Origin: Novosphingobium sediminis
Lineage (GTDB): Bacteria; Pseudomonadota; Alphaproteobacteria; Sphingomonadales; Sphingomonadaceae
Assembly (NCBI RefSeq): GCF_007991615.1
Contig: NZ_BJYR01000012.1
Location: 124,001-188,000 of the forward strand
Direction of reading: 5' to 3'
Length of the DNA stretch: 64,000 bases
How positions within the stretch are numbered: the stretch's first letter is position 1; each line of letters starts with the position of its first letter. The notes under the pieces are model-generated. The model saw only the letters and a list, made by a program, of their open reading frames with translations. It had not been told where the DNA came from and did not search any database. Shown here piece after piece: positions 57,162-64,000 of this stretch. The position numbers and the translations under genes were made by a program.

Positions 57162-58412
57162 TCAGATGCGTTCGATGATGATCGCAGGGGCCATGCCGCC
57201 CGCAGCGCACATCGTGACGAGGCCGTAGCGACCGCCCGAGCGTTCGAGTTCATCGAGCGCGGTGCCGATGAGGATCGAGCCGGTCGCGCCGATCGGGTGG
57301 CCGAGCGCCATGGCGCCGCCGTTGATGTTCACCTTCTCGCGGTCGAGTTCGAGATCGCGGATGAACTTCTCGGCAACGACAGCGAAAGCCTCGTTGATTT
57401 CCCAGACGTCGATATCGTCCTTGGTGAGGCCGGCCTTGGCGAGAACCTTCTTGGCGGCAGGGACGGGGGCGTTGAGCATCAGCGTGGGATCATCGCCCTG
57501 GTTGGCATAGGCGACGATGCGCGCGCGCGGCTTGAGGCCATGCTTTTCGGCATAGGCGGGCGAGGTGATGAGGAGCGCGGCGGCGCCATCGACAACGCCC
57601 GACGAGTTGCCGGCGTGGTGGACGGGCTTGATGTCCACATCCGGATAGCGGCGGTTGATCTGCTTGCGGAAGGTGACGCCGCCGCCGAGATCAAAGTCCA
57701 TCATCCCGGCGAACGCGGGCTTGAGGCTGGCTAGGCCTTCCGCGGTGGTTTCGGGGCGGGGGAATTCCTCGCGGTCCAGAGCGACGGTGCCGTCTTCGTT
57801 GTGGACGGGGACGACCGACTTGTTGAAGCGGCCTTCCTTGATCGCACGGTCGGCGCGCTGCTGGCTGACGAGGGCGAGCGCATCGAGCGCTTCACGGCTG
57901 ATGCCTTCGATGGTGGCGATGGCATCGCCGCAGATGCCCTGGTGCGATTGCGGGTGGATTTCGTCGAGCGCCGTGTTGCCCGAGCCCATCAGGCGCGGCG
58001 CGAAGCCGGCGTTGGCCTGCGCTGCCGCGTGCGCTGCGGTGAAGCTCATCATTTCGGTGCCGCCGGCGATCACGCAATCTTCCATGCCCGACATAACGGT
58101 GGCCGCTGCAAGGTTCACAGCGGTGATGCCGCCGCCGCAGAACCGATCAAGCGTGGTGCCGCTGGCGCTGATGTTGAAGCCGGCGGCCAGCGCAGCCATG
58201 CGGCCGAGGTCGCCGCCCTGCTTGTCGACCTGCGACGAGGTCGACCAGATGATGTCGTCCACCGTGCCGGTGTCGAGATTGTTGCGCTCGGCGATCGCCT
58301 TCATCACCGTGGCGGCGAGATGCTGCGGATGCAGGTGCGACAGCGCGCCCTTGCCGGGCTTGCCAACCCCGCGGGGGGTGCGGACGGCGTCAATGATATA
58401 GGCTTCAGCCAT
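57162..58412 (-). CDS. Acetyl-CoA acetyltransferase (thiolase)
   Basis: A 416-residue thiolase of the acetyl-CoA C-acyltransferase type. The nucleophile is C92 in LDRFCGGGITAVN, the histidine H372 in LGHPIGATG, and the second cysteine C402 in MCAAGGMAPA. WEINEAFAVVAEKF supplies the conserved asparagine. Such enzymes do the last step of beta-oxidation or make acetoacetyl-CoA. ATG 58412 follows GGGAGAG. It is isolated, with no partner dehydrogenase or acyl-CoA synthetase next to it, so the specific pathway is open. Confidence 0.93.
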   Translation of the reverse strand: MAEAYIIDAVRTPRGVGKPGKGALSHLHPQHLAATVMKAIAERNNLDTGTVDDIIWSTSSQVDKQGGDLGRMAALAAGFNISASGTTLDRFCGGGITAVNLAAATVMSGMEDCVIAGGTEMMSFTAAHAAAQANAGFAPRLMGSGNTALDEIHPQSHQGICGDAIATIEGISREALDALALVSQQRADRAIKEGRFNKSVVPVHNEDGTVALDREEFPRPETTAEGLASLKPAFAGMMDFDLGGGVTFRKQINRRYPDVDIKPVHHAGNSSGVVDGAAALLITSPAYAEKHGLKPRARIVAYANQGDDPTLMLNAPVPAAKKVLAKAGLTKDDIDVWEINEAFAVVAEKFIRDLELDREKVNINGGAMALGHPIGATGSILIGTALDELERSGGRYGLVTMCAAGGMAPAIIIERI

Positions 58413-58491
58413 TGTGACTCTCCCAGATACGTTAATCGAGCGATTAAACCGGGGCTGGCCGATGTGCAAGGGGGATCAGTACGGTTCGGCT

Positions 58492-58740
58492 TCAGGCTCC
58501 GGCGGAGCGGGCCATGGCTGCTGCCTCGGTTGAGGCGGCAGCGGCTTCTTCGGCCAGAATGCGCAGGGCCTCTGCGGTGTCGCTCAGCAGGCGCGCGCTC
58601 AGCGGCCGTTCCTGATTGATGAAGCGGCGGATCGCCCGTTCATCAATGCCGAGGCGGCGCGAGGCGGCTGTCGTGCCGCCAAACACCTGGATGCAGTGCG
58701 CGAAGTGGTCGGCGAGATGCTGCTGCGATGAATCTGTCAT
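58492..58740 (-). CDS. Small HTH-like orphan protein
   Basis: An 82-residue cytosolic protein. Residues about 8-48 (HLADHFAHCIQVFGGTTAAS then RRLGIDERAIRRFINQERPL) look like a phage/Cro-type helix-turn-helix with a recognition helix RAIRRFIN. The last 25 residues are Ala/Glu-rich and helical. AAAGGA precedes the ATG. It is divergent from another 66-residue gene with 45 bases between starts, the layout of a small regulator pair. I do not know the family. Confidence 0.65.
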   Translation of the reverse strand: MTDSSQQHLADHFAHCIQVFGGTTAASRRLGIDERAIRRFINQERPLSARLLSDTAEALRILAEEAAAASTEAAAMARSAGA

Positions 58741-58785
58741 GGGTGTCCTTTCGCGCTGGCGGGCGATGCGCCTATAGGACCAGAG

Positions 58786-58986
58786 ATGGACATAGCGGAA
58801 GACGATCCTGCCCTCAGCCGGGCGCAGCGCCGGGCGCTCAGGCGGATCTATAACGGGCGGACGGTGCCGATTCTGGCGGGTGGGCGGGAATTCCTGACCT
58901 TTCGGGAGGCGCGGGTGTGGCTGGTCACGCTGCCAGCGGGCGAGCGGGATGCGGCTTGCGCTGAAATGATCGCGCAAGCGAAGTAG
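58786..58986 (+). CDS. Small orphan protein divergent from the HTH gene
   Basis: A 66-residue basic, helical protein: MDIAEDDPALSRAQRRALRR then IYNGRTVPILAGGREFLTFR and EARVWLVTLPAGERDAACAE. No membrane segment, no known domain. AGGA lies six bases before the ATG. The divergent HTH-like gene shares its promoter region. The protein could be a target or partner of the HTH protein. Confidence 0.55.
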   Translation: MDIAEDDPALSRAQRRALRRIYNGRTVPILAGGREFLTFREARVWLVTLPAGERDAACAEMIAQAK

Positions 58987-59110
58987 GCGCCCTGCCGGGT
59001 CACTCGACAGCGGCGCTGAGCGCGGCTTATGGTGCACTTAGACGCTGACTTTGCGCTGACCCGGCCCACCCCGCTGCGACTAGCCTCGCTGCGCTCGGCA
59101 AGTCTCGCTC

Positions 59111-59145
59111 CCCTCCCGCATGCGGGAGGGGGTGGGGGTGGGCAA
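59111..59145. repeat. 20-bp palindrome with G-tract
   Basis: CCCTCCCGCA-TGCGGGAGGG (59111-59130) is a perfect 20-bp palindrome followed by GGTGGGGGTGGGC. It belongs with the tract hairpins at 9428 and 57045. It sits between the small orphan gene and the M20 gene. Confidence 0.6.
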
Positions 59146-59182
59146 TGGCGCAAGGTTCTGATTGACGCCGAAGGAGCCCCCG

Positions 59183-60382
59183 ATGCTGCATCCCGACCTT
59201 CTGGAACAGGCGCGAAGCCTTGAGCCGCAGATTACCGCGCTGCGGCGGGCGATCCATGCCGAGCCGGAGCTGGGGCTGCATACGCCGCTGACACGCGACA
59301 AGGTGAAGGCGGCGCTGGCGCATCTGCCGCTGACATGGCGGGAAGGGCCTTCGACGACGGGGCTGGTCGCGACGCTGAAGTGCGGCGGAGGGAACGGCCG
59401 GCGGGTGCTGCTGCGGGGCGATATGGACGCGCTGGAGATGCCCGAGGAGACCGGGCTGGAGTTTGCCTCGCAGTTTGCGGGGCGGATGCATGCCTGCGGG
59501 CATGATGCCCACACCGCGATGCTGGCGGGCGCGGCAGAGCTGCTGTGTGCGCGGCGCGAGCACCTTGCAGGCGAAGTGCAGTTCATGTTCCAGCCGGGCG
59601 AGGAAGGGCACCACGGCGCGCGGTTCATGATCGATGACGGGCTGCTCGAACCCAAGGCGGATGCGGCCTTTGCGCTGCACATCATGCCCAACAGCCCGCA
59701 CGGGATGATCGCGGGTCGCGCCGGGCCGCTGCTGGCTTCGGCTGACCGCTTCGAGATCACGGTGAAGGGCGATGGCGGCCATGCCTCGATGCCGCATGAC
59801 ACGCTGGATCCGATCCCGGTCGCCTGCGAGATCGTCAGCGCAATTCAGGCGATGGTGACGCGCAAGTTCTCGGTCGCCGATCCGGTGGTGGCGACGGTCT
59901 CGAAGATCGAGGCGGGGACGGCCTACAACGTGATTCCCGATAGCGCGCACCTGCTCGGCACCTTGCGCACGCTTTCGCCCGGGGCGCGGGCCAAGCTGCA
60001 CGAGGCGCTGCCCACGCTGGTCAGCCATATCGCGGCGGCGCACGGGATGACGGCGACGACCGCGATCATTCCCGGCTTCCCGGTGACGATCTGCGATGCC
60101 CGCGCGGTCGATCTGGGCGCGGCCGTGGCGGAGGAGATCGGCGGCGAGGGCTGTTTCCACCGGCTGGCGCATCCGATCATGGGCGCGGAGGATTTCTCCT
60201 ATGTGCTGGAGCAGACGCCGGGGGCGATGTTCTTCCTTGGCGTCGCGCCGCAGGGGGCCGACTGGAAGAGCTGCTGTTCGATCCACTCGACGCGGATGAT
60301 GCTGGACGAAAGCGTGATGCCGCTGGGCAGCGCGATGCTGGCGGGATGCGCGGAGCGGTTTCTGAGCGAAGGGTTTGCTTGA
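59183..60382 (+). CDS. M20-family amidohydrolase (hippurate hydrolase-like)
   Basis: A 399-residue zinc/manganese amidohydrolase of the M20D group. RRAIHAEPELGLHTPLT begins the fold. The metal site is HACGHDAHTAML (C105, H107, H110), PGEEGHHGA supplies acids, ALHIMPN a histidine and MGAEDFSY a glutamate. FEITVKGDGGHASMPHDTLDP is the dimer/lid domain. Members split N-acyl amino acids, hippurate or indole-3-acetyl conjugates. AAGGAG precedes ATG 59183. The tyrosine phosphatase-like gene follows after 41 bases. Confidence 0.92.
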   Translation: MLHPDLLEQARSLEPQITALRRAIHAEPELGLHTPLTRDKVKAALAHLPLTWREGPSTTGLVATLKCGGGNGRRVLLRGDMDALEMPEETGLEFASQFAGRMHACGHDAHTAMLAGAAELLCARREHLAGEVQFMFQPGEEGHHGARFMIDDGLLEPKADAAFALHIMPNSPHGMIAGRAGPLLASADRFEITVKGDGGHASMPHDTLDPIPVACEIVSAIQAMVTRKFSVADPVVATVSKIEAGTAYNVIPDSAHLLGTLRTLSPGARAKLHEALPTLVSHIAAAHGMTATTAIIPGFPVTICDARAVDLGAAVAEEIGGEGCFHRLAHPIMGAEDFSYVLEQTPGAMFFLGVAPQGADWKSCCSIHSTRMMLDESVMPLGSAMLAGCAERFLSEGFA

Positions 60383-60423
60383 GGTGTGGCGTTGGCGCAG
60401 CTGATCTGACAAAGACCCCGGCC

Positions 60424-61206
60424 ATGGAAAACCGCGTTCTGCCGCTCTCCGGCATTCACAACTTTCGCGACTATGGCGGCTACCGCGCGCGCGGCGGCAC
60501 GCTGCGCACTGGGCACCTGTGGCGTTCGGGGCATCATTTCGATGCGACTCCGGACGATCTCGAAGCAGTGCACCGCATTGGCATCGCGCGGGTGATCGAC
60601 CTGCGCGGCGATAGCGAACGCGCGCAGTTTCCCTGCCTGCGCCACGAGGAGTGGGCCGGGCAGGTGGTGTTTCACCCCGGCGAGACGGCGGGGGACCACG
60701 GGAAAGCCGTGCACGACGAGGCAGCGGCGGGCGTGCGCACGGCGGACGATGCGCGATATGCGATGGTCAAGCTCTACGACAAGCTGCCGTTCCGTCCGGT
60801 GCTGGTGGGCACGTTCAAGCTCTATCTGCAGACGCTGGCCGCGGACCATGGGCCGAGCCTGCTGCACTGCTTTGCGGGCAAGGACCGCACCGGCGTGGGC
60901 GCGGCGATCGTGCATCGGTTGCTCGGCGTGCATGCCGACGACGTGATGGCGGACTACCTTCTGACCAACACCGCGGGCAATTCCGAGGCGCGTATCGCCG
61001 CAGCCGCGACCAATGTGCGCGCGAGCTTCGGTCCTAAGATGACCGACGATGCGCTGCGGACGATCATGTCGGTCCAGCCGGAGTTTCTGGACAGCGCGTT
61101 TGCCGCGATGGAGCGCGAACACGGGAGGTTCGAGGCCTATGCCGAGGCGGTGCTTGGCGCTGACGCGGCGCTGGTGGCGCGGCTGGAGGAACGGCTGGTC
61201 GTGTGA
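60424..61206 (+). CDS. Tyrosine phosphatase-family protein (Y_phosphatase3 type)
   Basis: A 260-residue protein with NFRDYGGY near residue 13, LWRSGHHFDATPDDLEAVHRIG, VIDLRGDSER and the P-loop HCFAGKDRTG with C149 and R155 (CX5R). This is the bacterial MptpB/Y_phosphatase3 pattern, active on phosphotyrosine and phosphoinositides. The N-terminal NxRDxG motif is diagnostic. It is downstream of the M20 gene in the same direction and convergent with the DUF1963 gene. The substrate is unknown. Confidence 0.92.
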   Translation: MENRVLPLSGIHNFRDYGGYRARGGTLRTGHLWRSGHHFDATPDDLEAVHRIGIARVIDLRGDSERAQFPCLRHEEWAGQVVFHPGETAGDHGKAVHDEAAAGVRTADDARYAMVKLYDKLPFRPVLVGTFKLYLQTLAADHGPSLLHCFAGKDRTGVGAAIVHRLLGVHADDVMADYLLTNTAGNSEARIAAAATNVRASFGPKMTDDALRTIMSVQPEFLDSAFAAMEREHGRFEAYAEAVLGADAALVARLEERLVV

Positions 61207-61299
61207 CCGAGATGGCCCAGCCGTTTTGGCTGGTGCTTCGACGCGGTCGCATGAGTGGTAATTTCTTGGCGAACCACGCTCGAATTCGCTTTCCGGCTT

Positions 61300-62832
61300 C
61301 TACGCCCGCGTCATCACCACTGCATCGAAGCGTCGATCTGCGAGGTCTTCCGGGGTGATCCAGAACTGGAGCGCGCTGCCGCCGAAGTGGTGGCCGAGCG
61401 CCGGATTGCTCGGCAGTTCGAGCAAGAGCAGGTGCGTGCCAGCGAGTTCCGCCTCGCCGCTCGCGGGGGCGAGGAGGCGGGCAGGTGGGGGCGCAATCAC
61501 GCCTTCGGGGGTGCGGCGCGCCAGCGCGTGGCGATAGGCAACGCGGGCGGTAACCTCTTCGGGGAACTTCGCGGCTTCCTGCGGGGAGGCGTGGAGCGTC
61601 GTTTCGATCGCTGCTTCGACCGCGGCGGGCATGACATGTTCGGCCAGTGCACGGTGAGTCGAGAGCCAGTCCCAGAACGCCTTGCGCACGGGCGGGGCGA
61701 GCGCGGTGAGCGCAGGGTTGTTCAGCGCGTGATCGAACCAGGCCTGCGCTTCCTCGCGCACGGCCTTGAGTTCGGCGGCGCGTTCATCAGCCTCAAGGCC
61801 GGGGTAGGGATCATCGAGGACCGTGCGCGATGCGCGGTCCGCTTCGCGCACCAGTGCGGCGGCGGCGATCTGGACGGTGATCCAGTCCTGCGGATAGCCG
61901 TACCACAGCGGTTCGAAACCTTGGCCGTCCGGCCCGTGGAAATCGGCGGGGGTGATCGCGGGGGCGAGTTCGTCCACGCCTTGCGCGGCAAGCATCGCAC
62001 GCGCGGTGGCGGCGTTGTGCGGCCAGCCGGGCGAATCCGATTCGGCAAGCGCGATCAGCCGCGGCGCGACCGGCCAGCGGGGGAGCACCTGCGTGCCGTG
62101 CTCGGGCGTGAGCGCCCAGGGCCAGACCAGCGCGGCCTCGTCGCCATAGGCCATCGCGAGGGCTGGCGGCACATCGAGCGCATGCCACGGTGTGCCGGCA
62201 TAGCCCTGTGCATGGATGATGCGGAAAGCTTCGCCCGCGCCCCAATCGAGATCAAGGAACACCGCAAGCGCGCCTTCGGAGGGCAGGAGGCCAAGGCCTG
62301 CTTCGTCCGGTACTTCGGCCAGATCGAGCTGGAGCAGGAAGTGGAGCGGCTTGCCGGTGGCGGGGTTCAAGGGCCACTCGGCGGCACCGGGTAGCACCGG
62401 CGTGCCGCCCAGCCAGCTGCGTCCTTCAGGTGCGCGGTTTGGCGGGAAGTGCTGGCGCAGGACCACCGCTTGCTGCCTGACGGTCGCGAGTGGAGAATGT
62501 AGCGCCGCCGCCGCTGGTGCCGGTTCGGAAGCGGGCAGTTCGGGTTCGGGCTCGAGATAATCGGGATCGGGCAGCGCGTTGGCGGCTTCGGCTTCGGCGA
62601 GCGAGGCGGCGGAAATCAGGCGGCTGCGGCCAGTCTTGACGGGGAGCGGCTCATGCTCGGGTTCCGGTTCCGGCTCGTCCGCGCCTTTTCTGCGCTTCGC
62701 CTTCTTCGGTTTCCGGGGCTTTTCGGGCTTGGGTTCCTGCTGCGCACGCTGGCGCAGCCAGTACCAGATCAGCGCGATGAGCCCCAGCGCGCTGGTGATG
62801 AACATGGCAAAGATAGCGACGAGAGCCGACAC
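61300..62832 (-). CDS. Membrane-anchored DUF1963 (YwqG-like) protein
   Basis: A 510-residue protein with one N-terminal helix (VAIFAMFITSALGLIALIWYW, residues about 5-25), then an acidic/basic Pro-Glu-Lys-rich linker (about 30-70) and a proline-rich segment. The DUF1963 domain begins about 140 (WLGGTPVLPGAAEWPLNPA, LHFLLQLDLAEVP) and runs to the C-terminus (AGTHLLLLELPSN, FWITPEDLADRRFD). DUF1963 proteins are of unknown activity and common in toxin-immunity and cell-envelope contexts. It has no operon partner here. Confidence 0.85.
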   Translation of the reverse strand: MSALVAIFAMFITSALGLIALIWYWLRQRAQQEPKPEKPRKPKKAKRRKGADEPEPEPEHEPLPVKTGRSRLISAASLAEAEAANALPDPDYLEPEPELPASEPAPAAAALHSPLATVRQQAVVLRQHFPPNRAPEGRSWLGGTPVLPGAAEWPLNPATGKPLHFLLQLDLAEVPDEAGLGLLPSEGALAVFLDLDWGAGEAFRIIHAQGYAGTPWHALDVPPALAMAYGDEAALVWPWALTPEHGTQVLPRWPVAPRLIALAESDSPGWPHNAATARAMLAAQGVDELAPAITPADFHGPDGQGFEPLWYGYPQDWITVQIAAAALVREADRASRTVLDDPYPGLEADERAAELKAVREEAQAWFDHALNNPALTALAPPVRKAFWDWLSTHRALAEHVMPAAVEAAIETTLHASPQEAAKFPEEVTARVAYRHALARRTPEGVIAPPPARLLAPASGEAELAGTHLLLLELPSNPALGHHFGGSALQFWITPEDLADRRFDAVVMTRA

Positions 62833-62995
62833 GCGTTCACCTTTTTGGTGTTACGCTGCTGTATTCTGCCCAAATCTGCAAGAAATGGTTAAATTTGGCT
62901 GAAGTTGGCGCTTCGGAATGGGCTGAGGGCGCTGCCTGTGGCTGCTCTGGCCTTCCGCCTTCGGGGGGCAGGAATGGCGGGGGACGGAGTGACAA

Positions 62996-63028
62996 AAAAA
63001 GGGGCGGGAGATGATCCCGCCCCTTTTT
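62996..63028 (-). terminator. Intrinsic terminator of icd
   Basis: AAAAAGGGGCGGGA-GATGA-TCCCGCCCCTTTTT is a 14-bp stem with a five-base loop. On the minus strand it ends in a run of seven T, 20 bases after the icd stop. On the plus strand it also ends in five T, so it can work both ways. Confidence 0.9.
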
Positions 63029-63047
63029 CATGCCAGCCCGGTTTGGC

Positions 63048-64000
63048 TCAGGCTTCGGCGGCCATTGCCGCTTCGAGATTCCCGACGATGGCTTCGAAAA
63101 ACTTCTCGGTGGTCATCCACGGCTGGTTGGGGCCGATGAGGATGGCGAGGTCCTTGGTCATTGCGCCGCTCTCGACGGTCTCGATGCAGACGCGCTCGAG
63201 CGTTTCGGCGAACTTCACCACTTCCGGCGTCTCGTCGAACTTGCCGCGATAGATCAGGCCGCGGGTCCACGCGAAGATCGAGGCGATCGGGTTGGTCGAG
63301 GTGGCCTTGCCCTGCTGGTGCTGGCGGTAGTGGCGCGTCACGGTGCCGTGAGCGGCTTCGGCCTCGATCGTCTTGCCATCGGGCGACATCAGGACCGAGG
63401 TCATCAGGCCGAGCGAGCCGAAGCCCTGCGCCACGGTGTCCGACTGCACGTCGCCATCGTAGTTCTTGCAGGCCCAGACGAACTTGCCCGACCACTTGAG
63501 CGCCGAGGCGACCATGTCGTCGATCAGGCGGTGTTCGTAGACGATATCGGCGGCCTTGAACTTCTCGGCGAAGCCTTCGGTTTCGAACACTTCCTGGAAC
63601 AGATCCTTGAAGCGGCCGTCATAGGCCTTGAGGATGGTGTTCTTGGTCGAGAGGTAGACGGGCCAACCGAGGCCGAGGCCGTAGTTGAACGAAGCGCGGG
63701 CGAAATCGCGGATCGAATCGTCGAGGTTGTACATCGCCATGGCGACGCCGGCGCTCGGGAAGTCGAACACGTCGAGGTCGATCTTCTCGCCGTTGTCACC
63801 ATCCCACACGAGGCGCAGCTTGCCCGGGCCCGGGATGAGCGTGTCGGTCGCCTTGTACTGATCGCCGAACGCATGACGGCCGACTACGATGGGGTCGGTC
63901 CAGCCCGGCACGAGGCGGGGGACGTTCTGGATCACGATGGGTTCGCGGAACACGACGCCGCCGAGGATGTTGCGGATCGTGCCGTTGGGCGACTTCCACA
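63048..64000 (-). CDS. icd: NADP-dependent isocitrate dehydrogenase, 5'-truncated by the window edge
   Basis: TCA-cycle enzyme that oxidises isocitrate to 2-oxoglutarate. The visible 317 codons cover [20 protein letters not shown] onward, then [20 protein letters not shown] (read [13 protein letters not shown]), [53 protein letters not shown] and [15 protein letters not shown]. This is the homodimeric eukaryote-like IDH type (type II), common in alphaproteobacteria. The N-terminal about 90 residues lie right of the window. A strong terminator follows the stop. Confidence 0.96.
   Translation of the reverse strand, partial: WKSPNGTIRNILGGVVFREPIVIQNVPRLVPGWTDPIVVGRHAFGDQYKATDTLIPGPGKLRLVWDGDNGEKIDLDVFDFPSAGVAMAMYNLDDSIRDFARASFNYGLGLGWPVYLSTKNTILKAYDGRFKDLFQEVFETEGFAEKFKAADIVYEHRLIDDMVASALKWSGKFVWACKNYDGDVQSDTVAQGFGSLGLMTSVLMSPDGKTIEAEAAHGTVTRHYRQHQQGKATSTNPIASIFAWTRGLIYRGKFDETPEVVKFAETLERVCIETVESGAMTKDLAILIGPNQPWMTTEKFFEAIVGNLEAAMAAEA

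Overview
The window is a densely coded, high-G+C chromosomal segment from an alphaproteobacterium, most likely a sphingomonad (Novosphingobium or a close relative). The reasons are a large TonB-dependent receptor, an FNR-type regulator beside a complete ccoNOQP-GHIS cluster, a PEP carboxylase of the divergent alphaproteobacterial kind, an RcnB-family protein, a fused cysNC gene and short start-stop overlaps throughout. This placement is inferred from protein character, not from a marker-gene search. I saw no tRNA, rRNA, CRISPR array, insertion sequence, integrase or prophage. Both ends cut genes: a TonB-dependent receptor on the left and isocitrate dehydrogenase on the right.

Layout. 1-1.9 kb: TonB-dependent receptor (partial) with a palindromic leader, then one copy of a 50-bp repeat. 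1.9-8.5 kb: lepA, then on the minus strand the 5-oxoprolinase operon pxpA-pxpB-pxpC followed by an aromatic-acid-type MFS permease and an SDR. 8.5-9.5 kb: a REP-like inverted repeat and an AT-rich orphan lipoprotein. 9.5-12.3 kb: hppD coupled to a second VOC-fold protein, and a LysR regulator. 12.4-18.6 kb (plus strand): a peroxiredoxin-like gene, then kynB-kynU, an SDR, a DUF1330 protein, an MHS-type transporter and a CmcJ/AsaB-like oxygenase, which suggests uptake and breakdown of a kynurenine-type or related compound. A LuxR-type regulator faces this cluster.

19.8-23.9 kb: sulfate activation (cysD, cysNC), cysQ and a flavin reductase. 24.2-36.4 kb: a micro-oxic respiration block. An FNR-like regulator with four cysteines and an FNR-box-like site upstream is followed by an S33 hydrolase and ompW. 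A perfect FNR box sits between ompW and ccoN. Then comes ccoNOQPGHIS, a small cysteine-rich exported protein coupled to ccoS, and hemN. The arrangement points to one low-oxygen unit making the cbb3 oxidase, its copper supply and its heme.

36.6-43.4 kb: eda and a PEP carboxylase (central carbon), a GDSL esterase, a K+ channel and a DASS anion transporter. 43.4-49.5 kb: the second copy of the 50-bp repeat, infC (apparently with an AUA start), pdeM, oxygen-dependent hemF, a GT87-like membrane protein and the RelA/SpoT enzyme. 49.5-62.8 kb: two M28 peptidases, an RcnB-family protein of extreme composition, ettA, a dienelactone hydrolase, a thiolase, two divergent orphan small genes, an M20 amidohydrolase, a tyrosine phosphatase-like protein and a membrane-anchored DUF1963 protein. 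63.0 kb to the end: icd with a clear intrinsic terminator.

The best candidates for something not yet described are the cysteine-rich gene inside the cbb3 operon, the kynurenine/CmcJ cluster, the 50-bp dispersed repeat and the infC start. None is a proven new system.
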